A DNA stretch of 64,000 nt from Lysobacter solisilvae (GTDB taxonomy: Bacteria > Pseudomonadota > Gammaproteobacteria > Xanthomonadales > Xanthomonadaceae): positions 3,348,001 to 3,412,000 of the forward strand of contig NZ_CP071518.1 of the NCBI RefSeq assembly GCF_016613535.2. The letters run 5' to 3'. The position numbers were made by a program, and so were the translations under genes. Below, one piece after another: positions 45,336 to 54,943 of this stretch. Positions within the stretch are counted from its first letter, which is position 1, and the number at the start of each line of letters is the position of its first letter. Under the pieces are notes generated by a model. It made no database searches, was not told where the DNA came from, and was given only the letters and a program-made list of their open reading frames with translations.

Positions 45336-45578
45336 CTAGCCCGGACCGCACCCGTTGCACCCACCACAGCTTCCGCCGTCGCCCTGCGGAACGGGCGCCA
45401 GCCACTGACCGATCCGGCGCAACCAGGACGGCCGGCCTTCGCGCACCAGCGGCACGGCGCAGGCCAGCCGGAGGCGGCGCACCTCCTGCGGGAACTGTCG
45501 CCGGACGACAAAGCCCGCACTGAGGGCCACGGCCAGCGCGATCACGACGTACTGCGCGAGCAGCGACGCGTGCATCAT
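45336..45578 (-). CDS. FeoB-associated Cys-rich membrane protein
   Basis: An 80-residue protein with one N-terminal transmembrane helix (QYVVIALAVALSAGFVV) and a Cys-rich tail (GSCGGCNGCGPG), the pattern of small FeoB-associated proteins such as the DUF6587 type. Its ATG lies directly at the feoB stop codon (ATGATG overlapping TGA), so it is co-translated with feoB. It likely helps FeoB or binds iron in the inner membrane; the exact role is not known. Confidence 0.8.
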   Translation of the reverse strand: MMHASLLAQYVVIALAVALSAGFVVRRQFPQEVRRLRLACAVPLVREGRPSWLRRIGQWLAPVPQGDGGSCGGCNGCGPG

Positions 45579-47443
45579 CCAGCCCCCAGTGCCACGGCGA
45601 CCTGGTAAGTGATCATCGAAGCCAGGTAGGCCAGTGCGAACAGATAGCCGGCGCTGATACCGACCTGTTTCCACGAATGCGTTTCCCGGCGGATCGTGGC
45701 GAGCGTGGACAGGCACATCGGCGCGTAGATGTACCAGACCAGCAGCGACAGCGCGGTGGCCAGCGACCAGTCCGCGGCCACCAGCGGAGCCAACGCCTGG
45801 GCCGCGGCGGTGTCGTCCGTCGCCGACAAGGCATACACGGTGGCCAGCGAGGACACCGCCACCTCGCGCGCAGCCAGGCCCGGGATCAGCGCAATGCAGA
45901 TCTGCCAGTTGAAGCCCAGCGGGGCGAAGAAGGTGGTCATCGCGTGGCCGATGCGGCCCGCGAAGCTGTAGTCGATCGCCGGGCCCGGAGCCCCGGCCGG
46001 CGCGCCCGGGAAGTTGAGCAGGAACCACAGCAGGATCGTGAGGGCCAGGATGATGCCGCCCACGCGGCGCATGAAGATTGCCGCGCGCTCCCACAAGCCA
46101 AGCGCCAGGTCGCGCGGATGCGGCAGACGATAGGACGGCAACTCCAGCAGCAGGGGGTGCTCGCTGCGGTCGCGACGCCAACGCTTCATCACCCAGGACA
46201 CCACGAGCGCACTGACGATCCCCGCGGCATACAGCGCGAACAGCACCAGGCCCTGGAGGTTGAACAGTCCTACTTTGCGGGCCGGGATGAAGGCCGCGAT
46301 CAGCAGGGCGTACACCGGCAGGCGCGCCGAACAGGTCATCAGCGGCGCGACGATGATCGTGGCCAGGCGGTCGCGCGGATCCTGGATCGAGCGGGTGGCC
46401 ATGATCCCGGGGATCGCACAGGCGAAACTCGACAACAGCGGAATGAAGGAGCGGCCGGACAACCCGGCCGAGGCCATCATCTTGTCCAGCAGGAAAGCCG
46501 CTCGCGGCAGGTAGCCGCTCTCCTCCAGCGCCAGGATGAAGGCGAAGAGGATCAGGATCTGCGGGAGGAACACGATCACGCCGCCCACGCCGGCGATGAT
46601 GCCGTTGACGAGGAGACTGTTGAGCGGCCCTTCGGGCAGGGTGGCACCGACCCAGGCGCCCAGCGCGGCGGTGCCGGCGTCGATCAGGTCCATCAGCGGC
46701 GTCGCCCAGGCGTACACGGCCTGGAAGATCAGGAACATCACCACGGCCAGTGACATCAGGCCCACCACCGGATGCAGCAGCCAGCGGTCGAGCATGTCGT
46801 CGATCTCGGCCGTCCGACGTGGCATCGACACGGCCAGCGAGAGCAGCCGGCGGGTTTCGGAGTGCAGCACCTCGGCGTCGGGCACCGGGTGATCGGTGCG
46901 CGGCGTCGGTGGCGGCAGGCCCTGCGACATCGCATCGAGCTTGGCGACCAGCGCGCGTGCGCCATCGCGGCGCACGGCAACCGTGGGCACTACCGGAATG
47001 CCCAGTTCACGCTCCAGCACGGCCAGGTCGACCTCGATCCCGCGGCGGCGGGCGGCGTCCATCATGTTGACCGCCAGCACCATCGGGCGGCCGAGTTCGC
47101 GCACTTCCAGCGCGAAGCGCAGGTGCAGCCGCAGGTTGGTCGCGTCGACGACGCAGACGATCACGTCGGGGGCGGGTTCGCCCGGGTAGAAGCCGCGACA
47201 CAGGTCGCGGGTGATCGCCTCGTCCAGGCTGGCCGCGTGCAGGCTGTAGGCGCCGGGCAGGTCGAGCAGCGCGTACTGGCGTCCGGACGGCGCGTGGAAG
47301 CGGCCCTCCTTGCGTTCGACGGTCACCCCGGCGTAGTTGGCCACCTTCTGCCGGCTGCCCGTCAGCAGGTTGAACAGCGCCGTCTTGCCGCAGTTGGGAT
47401 TGCCCACCAGCGCCAGGCGAATGGCGGTCGCCGCCTCGCTCAT
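45575..47443 (-). CDS. feoB: Ferrous iron transporter FeoB
   Basis: A 622-residue inner-membrane Fe(II) transporter, on the short side of the family (typical 600-800). The N-terminal G domain has GNPNCGKTALFN (G1), ANYAGVTVE (G2), DLPGAYSL (G3) and NMMD (G4). The membrane part holds two Gate segments with conserved Cys, including SSFACAIPGIMATR and TCSARLPVYALLI. It overlaps feoA by four bases and the Cys-rich gene downstream, giving a three-gene feoA-feoB-associated operon on the minus strand. Confidence 0.95.
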   Translation of the reverse strand: MSEAATAIRLALVGNPNCGKTALFNLLTGSRQKVANYAGVTVERKEGRFHAPSGRQYALLDLPGAYSLHAASLDEAITRDLCRGFYPGEPAPDVIVCVVDATNLRLHLRFALEVRELGRPMVLAVNMMDAARRRGIEVDLAVLERELGIPVVPTVAVRRDGARALVAKLDAMSQGLPPPTPRTDHPVPDAEVLHSETRRLLSLAVSMPRRTAEIDDMLDRWLLHPVVGLMSLAVVMFLIFQAVYAWATPLMDLIDAGTAALGAWVGATLPEGPLNSLLVNGIIAGVGGVIVFLPQILILFAFILALEESGYLPRAAFLLDKMMASAGLSGRSFIPLLSSFACAIPGIMATRSIQDPRDRLATIIVAPLMTCSARLPVYALLIAAFIPARKVGLFNLQGLVLFALYAAGIVSALVVSWVMKRWRRDRSEHPLLLELPSYRLPHPRDLALGLWERAAIFMRRVGGIILALTILLWFLLNFPGAPAGAPGPAIDYSFAGRIGHAMTTFFAPLGFNWQICIALIPGLAAREVAVSSLATVYALSATDDTAAAQALAPLVAADWSLATALSLLVWYIYAPMCLSTLATIRRETHSWKQVGISAGYLFALAYLASMITYQVAVALGAG

Positions 47444-47685
47444 GCCTCGACCTCCGTGCGCACGCGCACGCGGGCCGCTTCACTGCGGCGCAGTGCGAAA
47501 CGCGTGAATCCGATCTGCACCAGCAGTGGCTCGGCGGCAACGGGACCGGCCGCCATCACTTCGACACGCTCGCCGCTCACGAAGCCCAGCTCGCGCAGGC
47601 GCCGGGCAATGGCGTCGTTGGGGGCTTGATCGTCGACGGATTCGACCGTAGCGGCCGTGCGGTGCGGCAATTCGGACAACTTCAC
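47440..47685 (-). CDS. feoA: Ferrous iron transport protein FeoA
   Basis: An 81-residue SH3-like cytosolic protein. GTG 47685 is chosen because it gives the normal FeoA length and opening (KLSELPHRTAATV); a much longer open frame upstream overlaps liuC and is rejected. Conserved features are RRLRELGFVSGERVEV and the C-terminal ALRRSEAARVRV. FeoA binds the FeoB G domain and supports uptake. Its start lies 28 bases downstream of a Fur-box-like palindrome with an embedded -10. Confidence 0.9.
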   Translation of the reverse strand: MKLSELPHRTAATVESVDDQAPNDAIARRLRELGFVSGERVEVMAAGPVAAEPLLVQIGFTRFALRRSEAARVRVRTEVEA

Positions 47686-47712
47686 GTGGACACCGCCCCG
47701 GTGAGGGCCGCA

Positions 47713-47734
47713 AATGGGAACTGTTCTCATTCTA
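47713..47734 (-). promoter_or_regulatory. Fur-box-like operator overlapping the feoA -10 box
   Basis: A 19-base inverted repeat, AATGGGAAC-T-GTTCTCATT (47713-47731), matches in eight of nine arm positions and resembles the AATGAGAAT-type Fur box of Xanthomonas. On the minus strand TAGAAT (47734-47729) overlaps it and would serve as -10 for feoA. Repression by Fur-Fe2+ under iron-rich conditions is the natural reading. The intergenic space also drives liuC in the other direction. Confidence 0.6.
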
Positions 47735-47835
47735 GCAGCCTTGCGGACGGCGCATCCGGGATTCCGCACCCTCGCCGCAGGACCGCCACGAAGCGGCAGG
47801 TCGTTATCATTCAGCTTCCACGACACGGAACGCCC

Positions 47836-48621
47836 ATGAGTCCTGCCCTGCTCACCCTGCGCGACGGCCCGGTGGCCCGGCTGCGCCTGAACCGCCCGGA
47901 GCTGCACAACGCGTTCGACGCACAGCTGATCGGGGACCTGACGTCCGCGCTCGTGGCCGTGGGCCAGGACGAGAGCGTGCGCGTCGTGGTCCTCGAAGGC
48001 GAAGGCGCCTCGTTCTCCGCCGGCGCCGACCTGAACTGGATGCGCGGCATGGCAGGCGCCAGTGAGGCAGCCAACCGTGACGACGCCCTCGCCCTCGCCC
48101 GCCTGATGCGGACCCTGGACGAACTGCCCCGCCCCACCGTGGCGCGCGTCCACGGCGCGGCGTTCGGCGGCGGCGTGGGTCTGGTGGCCTGCTGCGACAT
48201 CGCCGTGGGAACGCCGGAAGCGAAATTCGGCCTGACCGAAAGCAAGCTGGGCCTGCTGCCGGCCGTGATCTCCCCGTATGTCATCGCCGCCATCGGAGCG
48301 CGCCAGGCGCGACGCTGGTTCGCCACGGCCGAGATCTTCGACGCCGCCCGGGCCCGCGACATCGGCCTGCTTCATGAAGTCGTCGACGCTCCCGGGCTCG
48401 ACGGCGCGGTCCAGCGCCAGATCGATCTGCTGCTGAAAGCCGGTCCCCACGCAGCCTCGACCGCCAAGCAACTGGTGCGTCGCGTCTGCGCCCAGCACGA
48501 CCGCGCCCAGCTCGACATCGAGAACGCGGCACTCATCGCCCGCCTGCGCGTCTCCCCCGAAGGTCAGGAAGGACTCGGCGCCTTCCTCGACAAGCGCAAG
48601 CCGTACTGGACCCAAGCCTGA
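47836..48621 (+). CDS. liuC: Methylglutaconyl-CoA hydratase (enoyl-CoA hydratase family)
   Basis: A 261-residue crotonase-fold enzyme. ATG 47836 opens MSPALLTLRDGPVARLRLNR, as in LiuC proteins. The oxyanion-hole segments are FSAGADLNWM and VHGAAFGGGVGLVACC; the two catalytic acidic positions are in the expected region (GTPEAKFGLTESKLGL). In the liu pathway it hydrates 3-methylglutaconyl-CoA to HMG-CoA. Its stop overlaps the liuD start by one base (TGATG), so it is coupled to the MCC alpha subunit and the specific function is well supported by context. Confidence 0.9.
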   Translation: MSPALLTLRDGPVARLRLNRPELHNAFDAQLIGDLTSALVAVGQDESVRVVVLEGEGASFSAGADLNWMRGMAGASEAANRDDALALARLMRTLDELPRPTVARVHGAAFGGGVGLVACCDIAVGTPEAKFGLTESKLGLLPAVISPYVIAAIGARQARRWFATAEIFDAARARDIGLLHEVVDAPGLDGAVQRQIDLLLKAGPHAASTAKQLVRRVCAQHDRAQLDIENAALIARLRVSPEGQEGLGAFLDKRKPYWTQA

Positions 48622-50636
48622 TGTTCGCCAAGATCCTGATCGCCAACCGCGGCGAGATCGCCTGCCGCGTGATCCGCACTGCCCGACGCTTGGGCATCCG
48701 TACGGTCGCGGTGTATTCGCAAGCGGACGCCGACGCCCAGCACGTGCGCCAGGCCGACGAGGCCTACTGCATCGGTGGCCCCCGTCCGCAGGAGTCCTAC
48801 CTGCGCGGCGAGGCGATCATCGAAGTCGCGCGCCAATGCGGGGCGCAGGCCATCCACCCCGGCTACGGGTTTCTCAGCGAGAACGCGGATTTCGCCGATG
48901 CCGTGGAGACTGCCGGCATCGCCTTCATCGGGCCCAAGGCGGCCACGATGCGCAAGATGGGCAGCAAGGCTGGCGCCAAGGACCTGATGCATGCCGCCGG
49001 CGTGCCGGTCGTGCCGGGTTACACCGGCCAGGACCAGTCGCCCGAGGTGCTGCAGCGCGAGGCCGACGCGATCGGCTATCCGCTGATGATCAAGGCCGCG
49101 CATGGTGGCGGCGGCAAGGGGATGCGCATCGTGCGCACGTCCGCCGAGTTCGCAGCGAACCTGGAAAGCTGCCAGCGCGAGGCGCGCAACGCCTTCGGAC
49201 GCGACCGCGTGCTGCTGGAACGCTACGTCGAGAAACCACGCCACATCGAGATCCAGGTGTTCGCCGACGCCCAGGGGCACACCCTGCACCTCAATGAGCG
49301 CGAATGCTCGGCGCAGCGCCGCTACCAGAAGGTGCTGGAGGAATCTCCCTCCTCGTTCCTGGGTCAGGAGCTCCGCGAGGCGATGGGTGCGGCGGCAGTG
49401 GCGGCCGCGCGGGCCATCGACTACGTCAATGCCGGCACGGTCGAGTTCATCGTCGGCCAGGACGGCGGCTTCTACTTCATGGAAATCAACACCCGGTTGC
49501 AGGTCGAACATCCGGTCACCGAGTACGTCACCGGCTTGGACCTGGTGGAGTGGCAACTGCGCGTTGCCGCCGGCGAAGCGCTGCCGCTGCAGCAGGACGG
49601 GGTACGCCAGGATGGCCACGCGATCGAGGTCCGCCTGTACGCGGAGGATCCCGAGGCCGGCTTCCTGCCCGGCTCCGGACGCCTGGAGCGTCTGCGGCTG
49701 CCCACCCCCGACACGCACACGCGCATCGATTCGGGGGTGGTGGAAGGCGACACGGTCACGATCTTCTACGACCCGATGATCGCCAAGCTCATCGTCTGGG
49801 ACGCGGACCGGCCGCGCGCCCTGGCCCGCCTGCGCGAAGCACTGGCCCAGTGCGAGATCACCGGACCCAAGTCCAACATCGAGTTCCTCGAGCGCCTGAG
49901 CCGCCATCCCGCAATCGTGGACGGCACGATCGACACCGGCTACCTCGACCGCCACCTCGAGGAATTCGTGCCCCCGCCGGGCGGCGTCGACACGACACCC
50001 GAAACCGACCTCATGCTCGCCGCTGCGGTCACGCGGCTGCTGGTCCAGGAGCGTGACACCCGTGAGCAGGCCGGCGCCTCCAACGACCCGACCTCGCCCT
50101 GGGCGATCGCGGACGGTTGGCGGCTGGGCCACGGCGGGCAACGCAGCCTGGCATTCCTGCATCGCGGCCAGCGACTGGAGCTGCGCACGCACGGCAGCGG
50201 CGGCGAGTACCTGATCGAGCAGGCCGACGGTGCGTACGCGGTGGCTGGCGCGCGCCTGGATCGCGACGAGCTGAGCCTGCGCATCGATGGCCGCGGCCGA
50301 CGTTTCAATGTGCTCGAACACGGGCGCCACGTGGTCGTGCACGACGGCCAGCAGCGCCTCGCACTCGAACCGGTCGCCATGTTCGAAGCCGCACAGGCGA
50401 GCAGTAGTGCCCACAGCGACCGCGTCATCGCACCGATGCCGGGGCGGGTGGTCGTCGTGCGGGCCGCACCGGGCGATGCGGTCACCGCCGGCCAGGAGGT
50501 GATGGTGATCGAGGCGATGAAGATGGAACTGAGCCTCAAGGCGCCCCGCGACGGCACCGTCGCCGAAGTGCGCGCCGCGGCGGGCGATTTCGTCGAGGGC
50601 GACGGCGTGCTGGTGACCTTGGCCCCCCCAGGCTGA
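48621..50636 (+). CDS. liuD: Methylcrotonyl-CoA carboxylase, biotin-containing (alpha) subunit
   Basis: A 671-residue protein. Order is biotin carboxylase N-domain (FAKILIANRGEIACRVIRTA), ATP-grasp (IKAAHGGGGKGMRIV), the MEINTRLQVEHPVTE carboxylase motif, a BT-type linker and a C-terminal biotinyl domain with EAMKMELSL (biotinyl-Lys near residue 635). Together with LiuB it forms the MCC holoenzyme. It is translationally coupled to liuC. The next gene (AlaX) begins 125 bases downstream and has its own promoter-like box, so the operon may end or be internally boosted here. Confidence 0.93.
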   Translation: MFAKILIANRGEIACRVIRTARRLGIRTVAVYSQADADAQHVRQADEAYCIGGPRPQESYLRGEAIIEVARQCGAQAIHPGYGFLSENADFADAVETAGIAFIGPKAATMRKMGSKAGAKDLMHAAGVPVVPGYTGQDQSPEVLQREADAIGYPLMIKAAHGGGGKGMRIVRTSAEFAANLESCQREARNAFGRDRVLLERYVEKPRHIEIQVFADAQGHTLHLNERECSAQRRYQKVLEESPSSFLGQELREAMGAAAVAAARAIDYVNAGTVEFIVGQDGGFYFMEINTRLQVEHPVTEYVTGLDLVEWQLRVAAGEALPLQQDGVRQDGHAIEVRLYAEDPEAGFLPGSGRLERLRLPTPDTHTRIDSGVVEGDTVTIFYDPMIAKLIVWDADRPRALARLREALAQCEITGPKSNIEFLERLSRHPAIVDGTIDTGYLDRHLEEFVPPPGGVDTTPETDLMLAAAVTRLLVQERDTREQAGASNDPTSPWAIADGWRLGHGGQRSLAFLHRGQRLELRTHGSGGEYLIEQADGAYAVAGARLDRDELSLRIDGRGRRFNVLEHGRHVVVHDGQQRLALEPVAMFEAAQASSSAHSDRVIAPMPGRVVVVRAAPGDAVTAGQEVMVIEAMKMELSLKAPRDGTVAEVRAAAGDFVEGDGVLVTLAPPG

Positions 50637-50748
50637 CGGACCGTGCGGAGAGGATTCGCCGCCCTGCCGCCATCCGCCCGCGCCGGGCCGCGATCCCGTT
50701 CCCTCGCCCCGCCGGCGTCGCGCCTGCCAGCGATGCGCGCATAGCTGG

Positions 50749-50760
50749 TAGCCTGTGGCG
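50749..50760 (+). promoter_or_regulatory. -10 box six bases before AlaX start (leaderless candidate)
   Basis: TAGCCT (50749-50754) lies six bases before ATG 50761, so transcription would begin at or near the start codon itself. No ribosome site is present. The same spacing is seen before mtnB. The -35 is weak. Confidence 0.4.
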
Positions 50761-51480
50761 ATGCAGCGCGAACTCTTCAACGACGACGCCTATCTGCGCC
50801 AGGCTGCGGCCCGGGTGCTGCACCACGACGAACGCGGGCTGGTCCTGGATGCAACGATCTTCTACCCGACCGGTGGCGGCCAGCCCGGCGACATAGGACA
50901 CCTCGTGCTCGAGGACGGCCGCCGGATCGAGGTGACCGATACGCGCCGCGACCGCGGAACCCACCAGATCGTGAGCACGCTGACCAGCGGCGGCCCCTGG
51001 CTGGTCCCCGGCACACCGGTCGGGCTTGAACTGGACTGGCCCCGTCGCCATCGGCACATGCGCATGCACACCGCACTGCACCTGCTGTCAGCGGCCGTCC
51101 CCGCCGGCGTGACGGGTGGCAACCTGACCGACCGCTCCGGCCGCCTCGACTTCGACGCCGGCGCGCTGCGCCTGGACCCGGCGGAGCTCACCGCCCGCCT
51201 TCAGGCGATGATCGCGGCCGACCGCCCCGTGCATGTGCGGTCGATTTCCGGCGACGAACTGCGCGCGCAGCCCGAACTGATCCGTACCATGTCTGTCAGC
51301 CCGCCGCTGGACGCGCCGATCGTGCGCCTGATCGAGATCGAAGGCACCGACCTGCAACCCTGCGGCGGCACGCACGTGGCGCGCACCGGCGAGATCGGCG
51401 CGATCCGCGTCGGCCGCATCGAGAACAAGGGCGCGCGCAACCGTCGCGTCGCATTGGATTTCCTGGAGGACGGACCTTGA
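50761..51480 (+). CDS. Alanyl-tRNA editing protein AlaX-like
   Basis: A 239-residue trans-editing enzyme that hydrolyses mischarged Ser- or Gly-tRNA(Ala). It carries both zinc motifs of the AlaRS editing domain: HTALHLL (HxxxH) and CGGTHVARTGEIG (CxxxH). The N-terminal ATIFYPTGGGQPGD is also conserved. Start is ATG 50761; a GTG two codons upstream is in frame. Its stop overlaps the liuE TTG start by four bases. The placement between liuD and liuE has no metabolic logic and may reflect operon insertion. Confidence 0.88.
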   Translation: MQRELFNDDAYLRQAAARVLHHDERGLVLDATIFYPTGGGQPGDIGHLVLEDGRRIEVTDTRRDRGTHQIVSTLTSGGPWLVPGTPVGLELDWPRRHRHMRMHTALHLLSAAVPAGVTGGNLTDRSGRLDFDAGALRLDPAELTARLQAMIAADRPVHVRSISGDELRAQPELIRTMSVSPPLDAPIVRLIEIEGTDLQPCGGTHVARTGEIGAIRVGRIENKGARNRRVALDFLEDGP

Positions 51481-52376
51481 CCCTGCCCGCGCACGTGCGC
51501 ATCGTCGAAGTCGGCCCGCGGGACGGGTTGCAGAACGAAAAGACGCACATCGCCACCGCCGACAAGATTTCGCTGGTCGACCGCCTGTCGGCAACCGGGC
51601 TGCGCAGCATCGAGGCCACCAGTTTCGTGAGCCCGAAATGGGTGCCGCAACTGGCCGACGCGGCGGAGGTCTACGCCGGCATCGCCAAGCGGCCCGGTGT
51701 GGCCTATCCGGTCCTGGTGCCGAACGAGCAGGGGCTGGATCGCGCCCTTGCGGTGGGCGTGCGCGAAGTGGCGGTATTCACCGCGGCTTCGGAGGCCTTC
51801 AACCGGAAGAACATCAATGCCTCAATCGACGAGTCGCTCGCGCGCTTCGCGCCCGTCATGTCACGCGCGCGAGCCGAAGGCGTGAAGGTGCGGGGCTACG
51901 TGTCCACGGTCCTGGGCTGCCCCTACCAGGGCGAGGTGCCGGTCGCCGACGTGGTGCGCGTCGCCGCGGCGCTGCACGACATGGGCTGTTACGAAATCTC
52001 GCTGGGCGACACCATCGGCGTCGGTACGCCCGGGAAGGCCCGCGCGATGCTGCGGGCCGTCGCGGGCCAAGTGCCCATGCCTGCGTTGGCGGTGCATTTC
52101 CACGACACCTACGGACAGGCGCTGTCCAACATCCTGGCCTGCCTCGAAGAGGGCGTGTCCGTGGTCGATTCGGCGGTGTCCGGGGCCGGCGGCTGTCCGT
52201 ACGCCCGTGGCGCCAGCGGCAACGTGGCCAGCGAGGACGTGGTGTACATGCTGCACGGCCTGGGCATCGATACGGGCATCGACCTGGGCGCGCTCGCCGA
52301 TACCGGCCGCTGGCTCGCCGGGCTGCTGGGCCGGGAGACCGGCAGCAAGGTCGGCAAGGCACTTTCGGCGACATGA
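51477..52376 (+). CDS. liuE: Hydroxymethylglutaryl-CoA lyase
   Basis: A 299-residue TIM-barrel lyase that splits HMG-CoA to acetyl-CoA and acetoacetate, the last step of leucine degradation. It starts at TTG 51477 with GGAGG upstream, overlapping the AlaX stop. Landmarks are EVGPRDGLQNE (catalytic Arg and Asp), the VSTVLGCPYQGEV loop, HFHDTYGQALSNIL (metal-binding His) and SGAGGCPYARGASGN with the active Cys. It overlaps the GGDEF-EAL gene by four bases (ATGA). The family assignment is secure. Confidence 0.95.
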   Translation: MTLPAHVRIVEVGPRDGLQNEKTHIATADKISLVDRLSATGLRSIEATSFVSPKWVPQLADAAEVYAGIAKRPGVAYPVLVPNEQGLDRALAVGVREVAVFTAASEAFNRKNINASIDESLARFAPVMSRARAEGVKVRGYVSTVLGCPYQGEVPVADVVRVAAALHDMGCYEISLGDTIGVGTPGKARAMLRAVAGQVPMPALAVHFHDTYGQALSNILACLEEGVSVVDSAVSGAGGCPYARGASGNVASEDVVYMLHGLGIDTGIDLGALADTGRWLAGLLGRETGSKVGKALSAT

Positions 52377-54943
52377 GCCGGAAGGCGCCCCGCTCGTCCG
52401 ATGTCCCGGCCACCGTGCCGGCGGCCCCCGGCACGCTGGCGGCGCTCGAGCAGGCCTTCGACGACCCTGCCCTGCCTCCCCACCTGCGCCCGCTGCTGCA
52501 GCAGGCCTGCGACGTGCTGCGCGACGCCGCCACCACCGCCGACACCGAACGCAACCGCTATCGCGCCGTCTTCGATGCCGTGCCCGACCCGGTCAGCATC
52601 ATCGACTGGAATGGCACGGTGCTCGACGTCAACAAGGCCGGGATGACCGCCTACCAGCGCACGCGCGAGGAAATCGTCGGCAAGCCCATCGAATTCCTCA
52701 ACCCCGACCTGCCACGCGACCACCTGCGTCCGGTCTGGGACACGCTCAGCCGCGGCGAAACCTACGTAGTCGAAGTCACCAACATGCGCGCCGACGGCCG
52801 GCGTTTCCCGGTGGAGGTGCATTCGGCCGGTTTCGACGACGATGGCCAGACCCGCATCGTCGCCGTCGCCCGCGACCTCAGCGGCCGCCGCATCGCGGAG
52901 CTTCGCTATCGCGAGCTGATGGAGACGATCGACAAGGGCATCCTGGTACGCGACGCCGACGGCCGGATCATCCACGCCAATGCAGCCGCGATCCGCCTGT
53001 TCGACATCCAGCCCGGCCAGTCGGTCAGCCAGGCACTGGGGCGCGAGCGCTGGCTGATCGTCGACGAACACGGCCGCCAACTGGCCGAACACGAGTACCC
53101 CGCACTGCGCGCCCTGCACACCGGCCAGCCCGTCGGCAGCACCGTGCTGGGCTTCTACGACAAGCAGCTGCGCAAGCTGACGTGGTTGACCGTCACCGCC
53201 GTGCCGCAGTTCGACTCCGGCGACGACCGCCCCCGCCAGGTGCTGTCGATGTTTTCCGACGTGACCGCGCTCAAGCGCGACAGCGCGCTGTTCGACCGCG
53301 CGCAGACGCTCGCCCATATCGGCGGCTGGGAGTGGGACACCGGCCGCAACGCGTTGTATCTCACCGGGGAGGCGCAGCGCATCCTCGGGCAGCATCCGGC
53401 GCCAACGACGATCGAGGAACTGCTCGCCTGCCTGCGCGAGCCCGATCGGCGCCGCCTTCGCGTCGCCCTCGATCACGCGATCGAGCACGGCCGTGGCCTG
53501 AGCCTGGAAATGCAGGGATGGCAGGCGAGCGGGCGGTTGTTCTGGGTGCGGGTGATCGGCGAAGCCGAGACCGGCGACCCGCTCAGCGCGCACATCACCG
53601 GGACGCTGCAGGACATCACCGAGCGCAAGCAGGCCGAGGAAACCCTGCGCGTGCAGGCGCGGACCGATCCGCTGACCGGGCTGCTCAACCGCGACGCAAT
53701 CCTGGAAGACCTGGAAACCCGCCTGTCGGACGCCTCGTTCGCGCGTGCCGCCGTGCTCTACATCGATCTGGACCGCTTCAAGATCGTCAACGACGTGCTC
53801 GGCCACGCCGCGGGCGACCGCCTGCTCTCCGCCGCGGCCCGCCGCATCCAGCGCGCCGTGGGCAGCGAAGGGCTGATCGCCCGCTTTGGCGGCGATGAGT
53901 TCCTGGTGATCTGCGGCACCGATGACGAGCCCTCACGGCCCGAACGCCTGGCCGACGCGATCCTGGAAGCGTTCTCCGAGAGTTTCCGGATGGACGGCGA
54001 GGAATTCAGCATCACCGCCAGCATCGGCATCGCGCAGTCCCCCATCGATGGACGCCGTGCCCCCCAGCTGATCCAGAACGCCGATGTCGCGATGTACGAC
54101 AGCAAACGCCGCGGCCGCAACGACTGGCAGGCCTTCACCGCGGAACTGGCCGAGCAGCAGCTGCAGCGCCTCCAACTGGAGACCCACCTGCGCCGCGCGG
54201 TGAGCAACGACGAGTTCAACCTGGTCTATCAGCCGCTGGTGCGCCTGGACACAGGGAAGGTCGTCGCCGCCGAAGCGCTGATCCGCTGGAACAACCGGTC
54301 ACTGGGACAAATGCGTCCGGACCACTTCATCAGCCACGCCGAGACGACGGGGGACATCGTTGGCATCGGCGGATGGGTCCTGCGGCAGGCATGCCGGCAG
54401 ATGCGCCGCTGGCGCGACCAGGGCCTGCCCCTGGACCGCATCGCGGTCAACGTGTCCTACCGGCAGTTCCTGGGCGAGGATCTGGCCGAACACGTGCGTG
54501 CGGCGCTGCACGACTCCGGCCTCTCCGGCGACAGCCTGGAACTGGAATTCACCGAACGGGTGCTGATCGAGGACGCGCCGGACACCGTCCGCACCTTCAC
54601 CACGCTGCGCGACATGGGCGTGGTGCTGACCATCGACGATTTCGGCGAAGGTTACAGCGCGCTCAACTACCTGCGGCGGCTGCCGATACATGGCCTGAAG
54701 CTGAGTCAACTGTTCGTACAGGGCGTGCCGGACCGCAAGTCCGACGTGGCGGTGTGCCAGGCCGTGACCGGCATCGCGCGCAGCCTGGGCCTGAGCCTGG
54801 TGGCCGAGGGCATCGAGACCCAGTTGCAACGTCGCTTCCTGCTGGAAATGGGCGTGACCATCGGCCAGGGCTTCCTGTTCTCGCCGGGTATCGCGCCAGA
54901 GGATCTCAAGTCGCATTACCTGCCTCCCGAGGAGACCCCGTGA
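52373..54943 (+). CDS. PAS-PAS-PAS-GGDEF-EAL cyclic-di-GMP protein
   Basis: An 856-residue cytosolic protein with three PAS-type sensor domains (about residues 60-180, 180-300 and 300-430), then GGDEF (about 430-600) and EAL (about 610-850). The diguanylate-cyclase motif RFGGDEF is intact, as are EAL elements EALIRW, NVSYRQF, ELEFTERVL, DDFGEGYSALNYL and EGIET. Both activities are therefore possible; which dominates cannot be told. ATG 52373 overlaps the liuE stop; the next gene (GNAT) overlaps by one base. Its location in a leucine-catabolic gene string suggests co-expression with carbon supply, but no specific link is known. Confidence 0.92.
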   Translation: MSRKAPRSSDVPATVPAAPGTLAALEQAFDDPALPPHLRPLLQQACDVLRDAATTADTERNRYRAVFDAVPDPVSIIDWNGTVLDVNKAGMTAYQRTREEIVGKPIEFLNPDLPRDHLRPVWDTLSRGETYVVEVTNMRADGRRFPVEVHSAGFDDDGQTRIVAVARDLSGRRIAELRYRELMETIDKGILVRDADGRIIHANAAAIRLFDIQPGQSVSQALGRERWLIVDEHGRQLAEHEYPALRALHTGQPVGSTVLGFYDKQLRKLTWLTVTAVPQFDSGDDRPRQVLSMFSDVTALKRDSALFDRAQTLAHIGGWEWDTGRNALYLTGEAQRILGQHPAPTTIEELLACLREPDRRRLRVALDHAIEHGRGLSLEMQGWQASGRLFWVRVIGEAETGDPLSAHITGTLQDITERKQAEETLRVQARTDPLTGLLNRDAILEDLETRLSDASFARAAVLYIDLDRFKIVNDVLGHAAGDRLLSAAARRIQRAVGSEGLIARFGGDEFLVICGTDDEPSRPERLADAILEAFSESFRMDGEEFSITASIGIAQSPIDGRRAPQLIQNADVAMYDSKRRGRNDWQAFTAELAEQQLQRLQLETHLRRAVSNDEFNLVYQPLVRLDTGKVVAAEALIRWNNRSLGQMRPDHFISHAETTGDIVGIGGWVLRQACRQMRRWRDQGLPLDRIAVNVSYRQFLGEDLAEHVRAALHDSGLSGDSLELEFTERVLIEDAPDTVRTFTTLRDMGVVLTIDDFGEGYSALNYLRRLPIHGLKLSQLFVQGVPDRKSDVAVCQAVTGIARSLGLSLVAEGIETQLQRRFLLEMGVTIGQGFLFSPGIAPEDLKSHYLPPEETP

